From Pleomorphochaeta sp009930325 (lineage in GTDB: Bacteria > Spirochaetota > Spirochaetia > Sphaerochaetales > Sphaerochaetaceae), in contig CAXXXN010000001.1 in NCBI GenBank assembly GCA_963677635.2, forward strand, positions 1,488,001-1,552,000: a stretch of DNA of 64,000 bases, in the 5' to 3' direction. A program made the translations under genes and the position numbers. Shown here one piece after another: positions 54,910 through 63,508 of this stretch (its first letter is position 1; each line of letters begins with the position of its first letter). The notes below the pieces were generated by a model. That model had not been told where the DNA came from. It searched no databases and saw only the letters and a program-made list of their open reading frames with translations.

Positions 54910-57900
54910 ATGGATAATCGAAAAGGATTTAGCATTGGCAGGTTCTCTGTAACCAAGCCGGTGATGGTAAATATATTAATGATAACAGTCCTCCTTCTAG
55001 GTGGCTTAAGTTTGGCACGACTACCACAAGAACAGTTCGCAGAGATTCCTTTCTTTTGGGTCAATGTTATAGTCCCCTATCCTGGAGTTGGAGCAGAAGA
55101 TATGGAATCCTCTGTTACAATACCGGTTGAAAATGCCTTTCAAGGTTTGGATAAACTAAAGAAGATAAGCTCAACCACCAGCGAGGGGCTTAGTGTAGTT
55201 AGAGTTGAATTTGATGATGGTATAACACAACAAGAGTTTAAATCTCTTTATCAAGATGTTCAGACTCGATTTAGTCAAGTTGTATTGCCCGATGGTATCC
55301 TTGATCCCATTGTTGATGATTTCTCTTCTGCTGACTTTCTCCCTGTTATAGAAGTTGTAATTAGCGGGAACCTCCCATATGAACAATTGCGTGAACAAGC
55401 AATATCTCTACAGAATAAGATACTTAAGATTAAGGATGTTTCTGATGTTGAGCTTCTTGGTCTTCCTGATAGACAGATTTTAATTAACCTAGATAATAGT
55501 AGTCTTATTGCAAAGGGACTGAGTGTCAATGAAGTGGTTAGAGCTATTAATGATCAGAACAGTACTATCCCCAGTGGAACTTTAAATACTGGTTCTAGAG
55601 AGTATCTTTTAAGAACCCTTGGTTCAATTGATAAGGTTTCTGACTTTGGTTCTGTAATTATAAGACGTTCTTCAGACTCCTCAGGAGTTGTAAGAGTAAG
55701 TGATGTGGCAGAGGTTGTAGATGGTTTTGATCCAGATTCCTCTATTGCTCGTTTCAATGGTAATCCTTCAATTAATTTAAGGGTAATTAAAGTAGTAAAT
55801 GGGAATGCTGTTGATATTGTTGATGGTGTAAATCAAATTGTAGAAGAGGCGCAGTGGCAGAATAATTCAGGAGCTAAACTTACCTTATTTAATGACTCAA
55901 CTGTCCAGATAGCATCAAGTCTATCAGTACTTTCTTCCAATGCTGTTATGGGACTGTTTTTGCTTGTTATAATTCTTTGGGTATTTATTGGCTTCCGTAA
56001 TGCTCTAATAACAGCTCTGGGAATACCAGTAACATTTGCCTTGACCTTTCTTGTATTGGATTTGTTAGGCGAAACAATAAACACAAATACTCTATTTGGT
56101 CTAGTATTAGTTCTAGGACTTATAGTTGATCATGCGATTGTTATTATTGAGAATTCATATAGATTGCAATCTAATGGACTATTGCGTCATGATGCAGCAA
56201 TAGATGGTGCAAATCAAGTTATATGGCCAGTTGTTGCTGCAACAGCAACTACTGTAGCAGCATTTTTGCCTTTAATGCTTCTTCCTGGAACTATTGGGAA
56301 ATTCCTCAGAGTAATCCCTTTAACCGTTACAATAGCCCTTATCGTTAGTACTGGTGAAGCTCTTTTCTTCCTTCCCAGTCACTATGCAGAGTGGGGCCCA
56401 AGAGAAAAGAAAAAAAAGAAAAGAGAACCTGGGGCTTGGTTTAATAAAATTCAGAGAGGTTATACTAAACTCTTTGCAAAAGTATATAAATTTAAGATTC
56501 TCATATTGCTTATTTCCATAGTAATTACTGTTGGTGTATTCTCTCTCGTAGGGACTCTTCGTCAAGATCTTTTTTCAGCCGAGGACTACTCCTATTTTAA
56601 TATTGAAATACTTACCCCAAGAGGAACTTCTTTGGATCAAACCAATAAAATTGTAGCACAGTATGAAGATGTCTTGCTTGATAAGGTTGGAAATGGGGAG
56701 ATAATCTCCATAAGTACAAAGATAGGGACACTAGGAAGTGGAGAAGCCAATTCTACCCAAGCTCAGATAACTGTAGATCTTGCTGAGATGGATGAAGGAA
56801 GAACACGTAGTATTAATGAAATTATCACTGAAGTTCAAAATGAAACCTATTATATCAGTGGTGCCGAGAGCGTTTTTTTCCGTAAAGCACAAAATGGACC
56901 ACCTACAGCTGTTCCATTAAGTTTTCGTTTTTCGGGTGATGAATACAAGACGATTATTGATGCATCCAATGCTATTGTGAACTTGCTCAACTCTATCGAT
57001 GGAGTAACCAATGTAGAGAGTGATTTCATAGCAGGAAGTCCTGAACTTCGAATTAAAATTAATCAAGAGAGAGCAAGCGCACTTGGTGTAAATGTGAATA
57101 GTATTGGCTCTTACATCCGTGCCCGTTTTGATAATATACCTGCAGGAATTTTCTTTGAGAAGAATGAGCAAATAGATATTGTAGTACGTTTTGCCTCATC
57201 TGATTCTAGAAAGTATGAAAACCTTGAACAACTATTAATTCCAACAGACGATGGAAGACTGGTTCCTTTATCTAGTATTGCATCCATTGAGCTTGATAAT
57301 TCTCTTGGAACTATACGTAGAGTGGAAGGTAAACGAGAAATAACCGTTTCAGCAAATGCTGTTGAATCTTTAGACTTAAAAATGGTTAACCAAAGTGTGC
57401 AAGAACTTTGGGATCAAAGTCTCTCAAGTCGATATCCTGATGTAACCTTTAATGTTGGAGGTGAGTTTGGCGACTTTAATACCTTAATCTTTGATATTTT
57501 AAGGGTATTTATCCTTGGTATCTTCTTGATTTACTTAATCCTTGGAACTCAATTCAATAGCTACAGTCAACCACTGTTGATATTGTTTTCCATCCCGTTT
57601 GCCTTTATTGGTGTTATACTTTATCTTTTTGTTTCAGGGACTCCTCTTTCAACAACAGTTATCTACTCAAGTGTAGCATTGGCAGGTATTGCTGTTAATG
57701 ATGCAATCGTATTGATTAGTTTTATCAATGAATTGAGAGAGAAGGGAACATTCGTTAAGGAAGCTATAATAGAGGCAGCTAGAACAAGACTTAGACCAAT
57801 TATTCTTACATCTCTAACAACCATTGTTGGATTATTACCAACAGCAATTGGAATAGGTGGCTATTCTGTAGTTTGGTCACCTATGGCAAGTACCATTATT

Positions 57901-57996
57901 TTTGGTCTTGTATTTTCGACACTAACTACCTTGTTCATAATACCGATAATCTATGGAATAATTTATGACAAAAAGAAGAAGAGGAGTGAAGCATGA
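54910..57996 (+). CDS. RND-family efflux pump (HAE-type)
   Basis: A 1028-residue inner-membrane pump with the RND plan: helix 1, a large periplasmic loop, helices 2-6, a second loop, and helices 7-12. Helix 4 contains VLGLIVDHAIVIIENSYRLQ: Asp407 of the proton relay is kept but the next position, Asp408 in AcrB, is His. In helix 10 AVNDAIVLISF replaces the Lys-bearing AKNAILIVEF of AcrB. That pairing suggests the variant relay of non-AcrB HAE pumps. It exports drugs, detergents or lipophilic compounds through TolC. It overlaps the TolC gene by four bases. Confidence 0.92.
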   Translation: MDNRKGFSIGRFSVTKPVMVNILMITVLLLGGLSLARLPQEQFAEIPFFWVNVIVPYPGVGAEDMESSVTIPVENAFQGLDKLKKISSTTSEGLSVVRVEFDDGITQQEFKSLYQDVQTRFSQVVLPDGILDPIVDDFSSADFLPVIEVVISGNLPYEQLREQAISLQNKILKIKDVSDVELLGLPDRQILINLDNSSLIAKGLSVNEVVRAINDQNSTIPSGTLNTGSREYLLRTLGSIDKVSDFGSVIIRRSSDSSGVVRVSDVAEVVDGFDPDSSIARFNGNPSINLRVIKVVNGNAVDIVDGVNQIVEEAQWQNNSGAKLTLFNDSTVQIASSLSVLSSNAVMGLFLLVIILWVFIGFRNALITALGIPVTFALTFLVLDLLGETINTNTLFGLVLVLGLIVDHAIVIIENSYRLQSNGLLRHDAAIDGANQVIWPVVAATATTVAAFLPLMLLPGTIGKFLRVIPLTVTIALIVSTGEALFFLPSHYAEWGPREKKKKKREPGAWFNKIQRGYTKLFAKVYKFKILILLISIVITVGVFSLVGTLRQDLFSAEDYSYFNIEILTPRGTSLDQTNKIVAQYEDVLLDKVGNGEIISISTKIGTLGSGEANSTQAQITVDLAEMDEGRTRSINEIITEVQNETYYISGAESVFFRKAQNGPPTAVPLSFRFSGDEYKTIIDASNAIVNLLNSIDGVTNVESDFIAGSPELRIKINQERASALGVNVNSIGSYIRARFDNIPAGIFFEKNEQIDIVVRFASSDSRKYENLEQLLIPTDDGRLVPLSSIASIELDNSLGTIRRVEGKREITVSANAVESLDLKMVNQSVQELWDQSLSSRYPDVTFNVGGEFGDFNTLIFDILRVFILGIFLIYLILGTQFNSYSQPLLILFSIPFAFIGVILYLFVSGTPLSTTVIYSSVALAGIAVNDAIVLISFINELREKGTFVKEAIIEAARTRLRPIILTSLTTIVGLLPTAIGIGGYSVVWSPMASTIIFGLVFSTLTTLFIIPIIYGIIYDKKKKRSEA

Positions 57997-59570
57997 AAAA
58001 ATATCTATTACTAATGTTAAATATATTACTCACTGTTGGCTTTTTATTTGCTGCAACTTCCTATCCATCTCTCGATGTTCAATATCAAATAGAAAATGAG
58101 GATGAAGTTGTATTAAATCAAGAGAGCTTAAAAACATTTATACAGCAATGGCAAGATGATTCTCTTCCTACCTTAGCTGAAGCAGAAAAAGATTTACGTA
58201 AATCCCTTATAGAGGGAAATTATGATCTTGAACAACTTGAATCTCTTTATAGGATACAACAGCAGCAAATTCAGTACCAAGAGAGAGAGCAAGGTTTTAA
58301 ATTTGGGCTTTCTTCCCAACCTCTTTACTCCATAAGTAGAAGCGTTAACCAAAGTCCTACTGGAGGCTTTGATATTTCAAATACCTTTGGTATTGGAGCT
58401 AGTATTTCTAAAAAACTTGGTACAGGAGCTGTTGCAACACTTAGCGCATCTCAAAAATCATCATTAGTGAAAAATAGCGCTTCTGGTGCATTGTGGGCAT
58501 GGACCCATACCCCATCAGCGAGCCTAACATTTAACCAACCCTTATGGGTAGGTGAAGGTTTAATAGATTCAAGCTATTCTAAGAAACAATTAGAAAAGTT
58601 GCAAATATCAGCTGATAGTGCAAAGCTTTCATTTGATCAACTTTTAGCAGCTCTTGTATCTCAAGGAAATAGTCAACTCTCTGCTCTTCAGGCTCTTAAG
58701 GAAAGCAGATTCCTTTTAGGTGAACAACTTATCATTGAGAACTCTGCAATTATGGATGCAAAGAAAGATCTAGAAGATGGTAGGATAAGCCGAAATGCCT
58801 ATGAGGCAAGAGTACTTGGTTTAAATCAGATTCGATATTCACTTACTGAGATTGAAAGTCAAATAGAGTCTATTCAAAACTCTTTGGCAACTCTTTGGAA
58901 AAGTGGTGATTATCCAAAGCAAGTTATAGTTGATAGTAAATTGTTTGAAAGTCTTCCTGCTATACTATTTGATAAGCAGAAGCTTGTAGAAATTCTTTTA
59001 GAAAAAGACTACGCATATAAACAAGCATTGGATAACTTACGTTCAGCAGAGCTAGATGCAATGCTTATGAGTCCAAGTGATGCACCAATGCTTAACCTAT
59101 CTTTTCAAATATACCCATTATATACACCAAGTTTAGGTGCTAATTTCTTTACCTCTTTTGATGATTTATTCACTAGTAGTAACGCAATTTACTCTTTTTC
59201 TATTGGCTTTAGTGCTTCAGATTTTTCTCGTTCTACTACAAAGTTGTCTTCAGCATTAGCCTCTGAAGCTGTTTTGCAGGCAAAGATAGAGGTTGAAAGT
59301 GCCCGTGATGATTTAGAAAAAAAGGTTGATGAGATTCAAAGAAATATTAAAGGTTTATTACTTAACCTATCTATAGCTCAAAATGATTTTGAACAACGAA
59401 CCAATGCTATTGAAGTTGAGCGTATACGTTTTGAAATAGGGCGTGCAAATGAGAGTAGTATTAAAGCAAAAGAAATTTCTTGGTATGACTCTGCTTTTAT
59501 TATTTTACAAACCTTAAGAGAGCTTGAATTGATAAGTTTAGATCTCAGTGCCAGTGGGATAGAGTTATAA
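57993..59570 (+). CDS. TolC-family outer-membrane efflux channel
   Basis: A 525-residue protein with signal peptide MKKYLLLMLNILLTVGFLFA and two outer-membrane-efflux repeats. Long helices (LPTLAEAEKDLRKSLIEGNYDLEQLESLYRIQ; EVESARDDLEKKVDEIQRNI) alternate with beta segments. It closes the tripartite efflux operon as its outer-membrane channel. The ATG overlaps the pump stop. Confidence 0.88.
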   Translation: MKKYLLLMLNILLTVGFLFAATSYPSLDVQYQIENEDEVVLNQESLKTFIQQWQDDSLPTLAEAEKDLRKSLIEGNYDLEQLESLYRIQQQQIQYQEREQGFKFGLSSQPLYSISRSVNQSPTGGFDISNTFGIGASISKKLGTGAVATLSASQKSSLVKNSASGALWAWTHTPSASLTFNQPLWVGEGLIDSSYSKKQLEKLQISADSAKLSFDQLLAALVSQGNSQLSALQALKESRFLLGEQLIIENSAIMDAKKDLEDGRISRNAYEARVLGLNQIRYSLTEIESQIESIQNSLATLWKSGDYPKQVIVDSKLFESLPAILFDKQKLVEILLEKDYAYKQALDNLRSAELDAMLMSPSDAPMLNLSFQIYPLYTPSLGANFFTSFDDLFTSSNAIYSFSIGFSASDFSRSTTKLSSALASEAVLQAKIEVESARDDLEKKVDEIQRNIKGLLLNLSIAQNDFEQRTNAIEVERIRFEIGRANESSIKAKEISWYDSAFIILQTLRELELISLDLSASGIEL

Positions 59571-59691
59571 TGGAAGAAATTCTCTTTAGCTTTTATACGA
59601 TTATTAACATAAAGCTAATAAGGTTTATCTCATAATGATTAAATATTTAATAATTGATAATATAAAATCAAATGTATTTAAAAATTATATA

Positions 59692-59758
59692 TATAAAACT
59701 TTACTTTAATAAATTTAACTTATAAAAACTTTACTTTAATAAAGTATTTAGGTATAAT
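59692..59758 (+). promoter_or_regulatory. Direct repeats and promoter of the HTH-Fic gene
   Basis: TATAAAACTTTACTTTAATA (59692-59711) is repeated at 59721-59741 with one extra A. The second copy overlaps a promoter TTTACT (59730-59735), 17 bp, TATAAT (59753-59758). The tail TACTTTAATAAAGTA is palindromic. The HTH of the Fic protein may bind here. Confidence 0.55.
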
Positions 59759-59781
59759 ATCTTATATAGGGAAGGCTTATT

Positions 59782-60681
59782 ATGAAGATTAAGTATCATC
59801 TAAATGAATTATTAAAAGAAAAGAATATTACAAAAAAATACTTGCAAGAAAAACTCGGGATTTCTTCAAAAACCATGAGTAAATTTAGCAATGGTGAAAG
59901 TGTATCACTTAACACTATTGCATCTATCTGTAATGAACTTAATTGTAAAATTGAAAATATTGTAGAAATTGAAAGAGATATTTCAGATTTTCTTTTTAAG
60001 CTTATAGAAGAGAAAAAGATAAATCTACCTAATTCTTTGTATCATGAATTACAAATACTTTTTGCATACAATTCAAACAGAATTGAAGGTAGCAAATTGA
60101 GTGAAGAAGATACTAGATTTATATATGAAACAAATACCATAGAAGGTATTAAGAATACAAATGATATTATTGAAGTAACGAATCACTTTAAAGCTTTTGA
60201 TTATTTGCTTGATACAATTTTTGATTCATTAAGTGAGGAACTAATAAAAAAGTTTCACTTTATTATAAAAAATGGGACTTCAGATAGTAGATTAGACTGG
60301 TTTAAGGTTGGAGATTATAAAATTAGAAAAAATACAGTTGGGGGGATTGAAACTACTAAGCCTAAATCTGTTAGTGTTGAAATGAAAGCTCTCTTAAATT
60401 CTTATAATTTAATAAAAAATAAATCTATTGAAGATATTATAGATTTTCATTTTAAGTTTGAAAGGATTCATCCCTTTCAAGACGGAAATGGTAGAGTAGG
60501 AAGATTAATTATGTTTAGAGAATGCTTAAAAAATAATATTACACCTTTTATTATCGAGGATGATTATAAATTTTATTACTACAGAGGATTAAGCAAATAT
60601 GATGATGAAAAAGTATATTTAGTTGATACTTGTCTATCATCACAAGATAAAATGAATGAACTATTAGAAAAATATATTTAA
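59782..60681 (+). CDS. HTH-Fic protein (adenylyltransferase with built-in inhibitory helix)
   Basis: A 299-residue protein. Residues 1-62 form an XRE/HTH_26-type domain (LNELLKEKNITKKYLQEKLG, SKTMSKFSNGESVSLNTIA). Residues 98-103 read SNRIEG, the (S/T)xxxE(G/N) inhibitory motif placed before the Fic core (class II). The catalytic loop is HPFQDGNGR (230-238), complete with His230. Fic enzymes transfer AMP to protein Ser, Thr or Tyr hydroxyls; the intact inhibitory helix implies an auto-regulated enzyme. It stands alone and probably controls its own promoter. Confidence 0.9.
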   Translation: MKIKYHLNELLKEKNITKKYLQEKLGISSKTMSKFSNGESVSLNTIASICNELNCKIENIVEIERDISDFLFKLIEEKKINLPNSLYHELQILFAYNSNRIEGSKLSEEDTRFIYETNTIEGIKNTNDIIEVTNHFKAFDYLLDTIFDSLSEELIKKFHFIIKNGTSDSRLDWFKVGDYKIRKNTVGGIETTKPKSVSVEMKALLNSYNLIKNKSIEDIIDFHFKFERIHPFQDGNGRVGRLIMFRECLKNNITPFIIEDDYKFYYYRGLSKYDDEKVYLVDTCLSSQDKMNELLEKYI

Positions 60682-60899
60682 TTCATATAGCTCCTATCTG
60701 TAAATAAAAAGGTCACTTAAAAATAATATAATATTGAATAACTAGAAAAAGATTTAATTAAACATTTAATTTTAAAAACAAGCTAAATATTTTAAGATCT
60801 TAAAATTTATATTCATAATTTTGATCCTATAGTTATGATTTTAAATATACAAAACAAAATAATATGTTAGAATAAACATATAAATAGGAAGGTGAAATT

Positions 60900-61952
60900 A
60901 TGAAAAAAAGATTTTTTATAGTAATAATATTATTTATAGCAACAAGTTCTTTATATGCAAGTGATGATGTATCATTATACATAAAAGGCTTAGAATCTAT
61001 AATCCAAGAAAAAGATAAAGATGCAGTAGCTTCATTTGAACAATTAGTGGATTTATATCCAAGCTCAAAATATCAATTAAAAGCAAGTGATTATCTTTTT
61101 TCTTTAAATAACAAAAAAGATAATTCAGGTATTGTTCCTTTTTATATAAATAACATTGGAACATTAACTTATACCGCCTTTAGTTTAGCTAATCTTTTAG
61201 AATTACCTAGTGATTCATTATCAATCGGACTTACTGGACTCGCAGGTGTAGGTGCTGGTATTGGTGTTTCTTCACAATTATCAAAAGACTATGAAATAAC
61301 TGCAGAGCTATATTCAAGGATGGCGACAAATCAAACAGTAGCAATGGGAAATTACTTATATTTATTAGGTGTCCTTTATGAAGAGGAAATTCTAGGTAAT
61401 GGTGAGTATGATGAAAAGATAAATCAAGCTTCACAACTAGTAGCATTAAATGGTTCTTTATACTTATCTTATTTTGGATTGAGAAATAAAGAATTAGAAA
61501 AAGGAAAGGGTTTCTTTGGTTTTCAAGCATATGCTTGGGCTAACTATTATTATTGGTTAACTACAATAATGCTAGAAAGAGAATTTAATACAACAGATCT
61601 ATTATTAGGTATGGGTATTTCTGATTTAGCTTACTTTGGCTCACAACCATTATGGAATGCTATACAATGGTCAGGTAATCGAAGCGGATTAGTCTCTGTT
61701 GGTGGACTTGGTGGTGCATTGATTGGTGTATTCTCTAATTTAATTGTTGAAAATTTTATTGATTTGGATACTAAATTAGCAACAGGTATAATAATGGGAA
61801 CTACATTGGCTGGTCAAATTTATGCAACATACTTAACTAGAAATATTGATAAAAATAAAGAATCTAAAGTTGCAAATAGTAATCAAATAATGCCTTATCC
61901 AATAATTAAAGCTAATAGCGAAGTTGGGGTCGGATTCCATATGTATTTATAA
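60900..61952 (+). CDS. Exported protein with TPR-like start, function unknown
   Basis: A 350-residue protein with signal peptide MKKRFFIVIILFIATSSLYA. Residues 25-70 resemble one tetratricopeptide unit (VSLYIKGLESIIQEKDKDAVASFEQLVDLYPSSKYQLKASDY). The remainder has several hydrophobic, Gly-rich segments (GLTGLAGVGAGIGVSS; VGGLGGALIGVFSNLIVENF), which could be membrane helices. No family recognised. AGGAAGGTG precedes the ATG. It stands alone. Confidence 0.65.
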   Translation: MKKRFFIVIILFIATSSLYASDDVSLYIKGLESIIQEKDKDAVASFEQLVDLYPSSKYQLKASDYLFSLNNKKDNSGIVPFYINNIGTLTYTAFSLANLLELPSDSLSIGLTGLAGVGAGIGVSSQLSKDYEITAELYSRMATNQTVAMGNYLYLLGVLYEEEILGNGEYDEKINQASQLVALNGSLYLSYFGLRNKELEKGKGFFGFQAYAWANYYYWLTTIMLEREFNTTDLLLGMGISDLAYFGSQPLWNAIQWSGNRSGLVSVGGLGGALIGVFSNLIVENFIDLDTKLATGIIMGTTLAGQIYATYLTRNIDKNKESKVANSNQIMPYPIIKANSEVGVGFHMYL

Positions 61953-61984
61953 TACACAAGGTTTAAAAATAGACTTTGATTTTT

Positions 61985-62359
61985 TTGTTTATATCCAGTT
62001 CTTTCTGTTGAAAATAAGCTTCATTATTAAGAAATGATACTCATCAAGTATATTCTTTAGTATAATTGCTTAAACTCCAATAAAGAACTGGATTATTTTT
62101 CTCTTTTTTAGATAAATAGGTAGGATATTGATGATAAAAATCAATCCTCAAATATTATTCCATCATTTAATACTTCTAAATTACAATAATTAGATTTAGC
62201 ATTAATTTCTTTCTTTGCTATAAGAATATCAAGAATTATTAATGTATTGGTTAATTTTGCTCTTATTTCTAAACTTCTATCTGAAATTTTATTATTACCC
62301 CATATTGAGTTTTTCCAAGCAATATTTATTCCATCCCATATTGTAACTCTTTTTTTCAA
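61985..62359 (-). pseudogene. Degenerate paralogue of the DUF1566 lipoprotein
   Basis: A minus-strand frame reads INIAWKNSIWGNNKISDRSL and LTNTLIILDILIAKKEINAK, then LEVLNDGIIFED. This is residue-by-residue similar to the DUF1566 lipoprotein at 52176. Past a frameshift near 62140 the match continues as HQYPTYLSKKEKNNPVLYWSLSN...VSFLNN. The signal peptide and chitobiase-type part are absent. Confidence 0.75.
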
Positions 62360-62440
62360 TAAAGGTGTATAATCCTTATTTGTAATATATTACTGAGATA
62401 AAAAGTAAGTCTTAATAAAAAAAATTAAAAGTAATGGCTC

Positions 62441-63373
62441 TTATATATTATTTACTGTATTAATATAGTGTTCTTCTGTATTGGTTCCAAAGATTGATTT
62501 TTTATATTCACTAGGAGATAATCCAGTAATTTTTTTAAATTGTCTTGTGAAATATTGAGGAGAAGAATATCCAAGAGAATATGAAATTTGAGAATAATTA
62601 TCATATCCTTTTCGAATATGTTCTTTTGCTTTCTCAATTTTTAATCTGCAATAGTATTGAATGACACTCCATCCCACTTCATGATAAAAAATTTTTTGAA
62701 GTAAATCTTTGTTACATGAAAAATGATTACAAATCTCATTTAAAGTTAAATTCTCTGATAAATGTGTTTCAAGATAATATTTTACTTCTTTAAATTTATT
62801 TTTACTGCTATATATTTGTAATTGAGGAATTTCATGATGTGGAAATTTTTTATTAGATATATTTCTCCTAATAACTGCAATTAAAAAAGCTTCAAGAGAA
62901 AGTTTTATTAATTGTACACTCCCAAATTCTAAGGTTTCATTTAATTCAAAGTTTTTTGCATTATAGTCATTTAGGGGTGTTGTGAAAGTAGTTCTAGATT
63001 CGTTTAACATTGTATATAAATATTGTTTTTCACTTTGTAGTATTGTAACTTGATGGTCTTGTAAAATATTCAAAATTCCAGAAGAACTGACAAAAGAAAT
63101 AACAAAAATATTAGGAGCAATTACCCCATTACAATTTACTTTATGAAATTGGTTAGGCTTATGAAAGAATGCTTCACTTTGTTTTAATTTATATATTGAA
63201 TCATCTGCTACAATTTCAATACATCCTTTATCTACATAAATCATTTCCCAGAAGTTGTGTTTCTCTCCGGGGAATGTATAAATATTAGAATATTCAAAAT
63301 AATGAATTGTCATTATTTCTTTAATTTCTAAATCTTGTATTAAAGGTATTGGTTTAAATCCATCTATTTCCAT
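62441..63373 (-). CDS. AraC-family transcriptional regulator with cupin sensor domain
   Basis: A 310-residue regulator. Residues 20-120 form a cupin-like sensor (FEYSNIYTFPGEKHNFWEMIYVDKGCIEIV, QSEAFFHKPNQFHKV). Residues 205-300 carry two AraC helix-turn-helix motifs (LTLNEICNHFSCNKDLLQKIF and QISYSLGYSSPQYFTRQFKK, then TGLSPSEYKKS). It is divergent from a sugar-type binding-protein gene and most likely switches that transporter in response to its sugar. Confidence 0.9.
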   Translation of the reverse strand: MEIDGFKPIPLIQDLEIKEIMTIHYFEYSNIYTFPGEKHNFWEMIYVDKGCIEIVADDSIYKLKQSEAFFHKPNQFHKVNCNGVIAPNIFVISFVSSSGILNILQDHQVTILQSEKQYLYTMLNESRTTFTTPLNDYNAKNFELNETLEFGSVQLIKLSLEAFLIAVIRRNISNKKFPHHEIPQLQIYSSKNKFKEVKYYLETHLSENLTLNEICNHFSCNKDLLQKIFYHEVGWSVIQYYCRLKIEKAKEHIRKGYDNYSQISYSLGYSSPQYFTRQFKKITGLSPSEYKKSIFGTNTEEHYINTVNNI

Positions 63374-63427
63374 TGTAAATTATATAATAAAGTTCGCGGA
63401 TAGTGCAACTTTTCTCCTTTTTCGATG

Positions 63428-63445
63428 TTACAATAAAAATTGTAA
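63428..63445. promoter_or_regulatory. Inverted repeat in the divergent AraC/binding-protein region
   Basis: TTACAAT, 4-base centre AAAA, ATTGTAA: perfect 7-bp arms midway between the two starts. A possible site for the AraC-type regulator, though such regulators usually bind direct repeats. Confidence 0.35.
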
Positions 63446-63508
63446 TAAAGCAATATTTATTTTTTTAATAAGACTTTGCTTTTAGAAAAAAAACAAAAGG
63501 AGTAATAA

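Noticed and set aside
59581..59625. Terminator after the TolC gene
   Set aside because: A TTAGCTTT/AAAGCTAA stem exists but no T-run follows, so I did not list it as a terminator.
61231..61530. 99-codon minus-strand frame inside the exported-protein gene
   Set aside because: Shadow of the plus-strand gene, which has a signal peptide and ribosome site.
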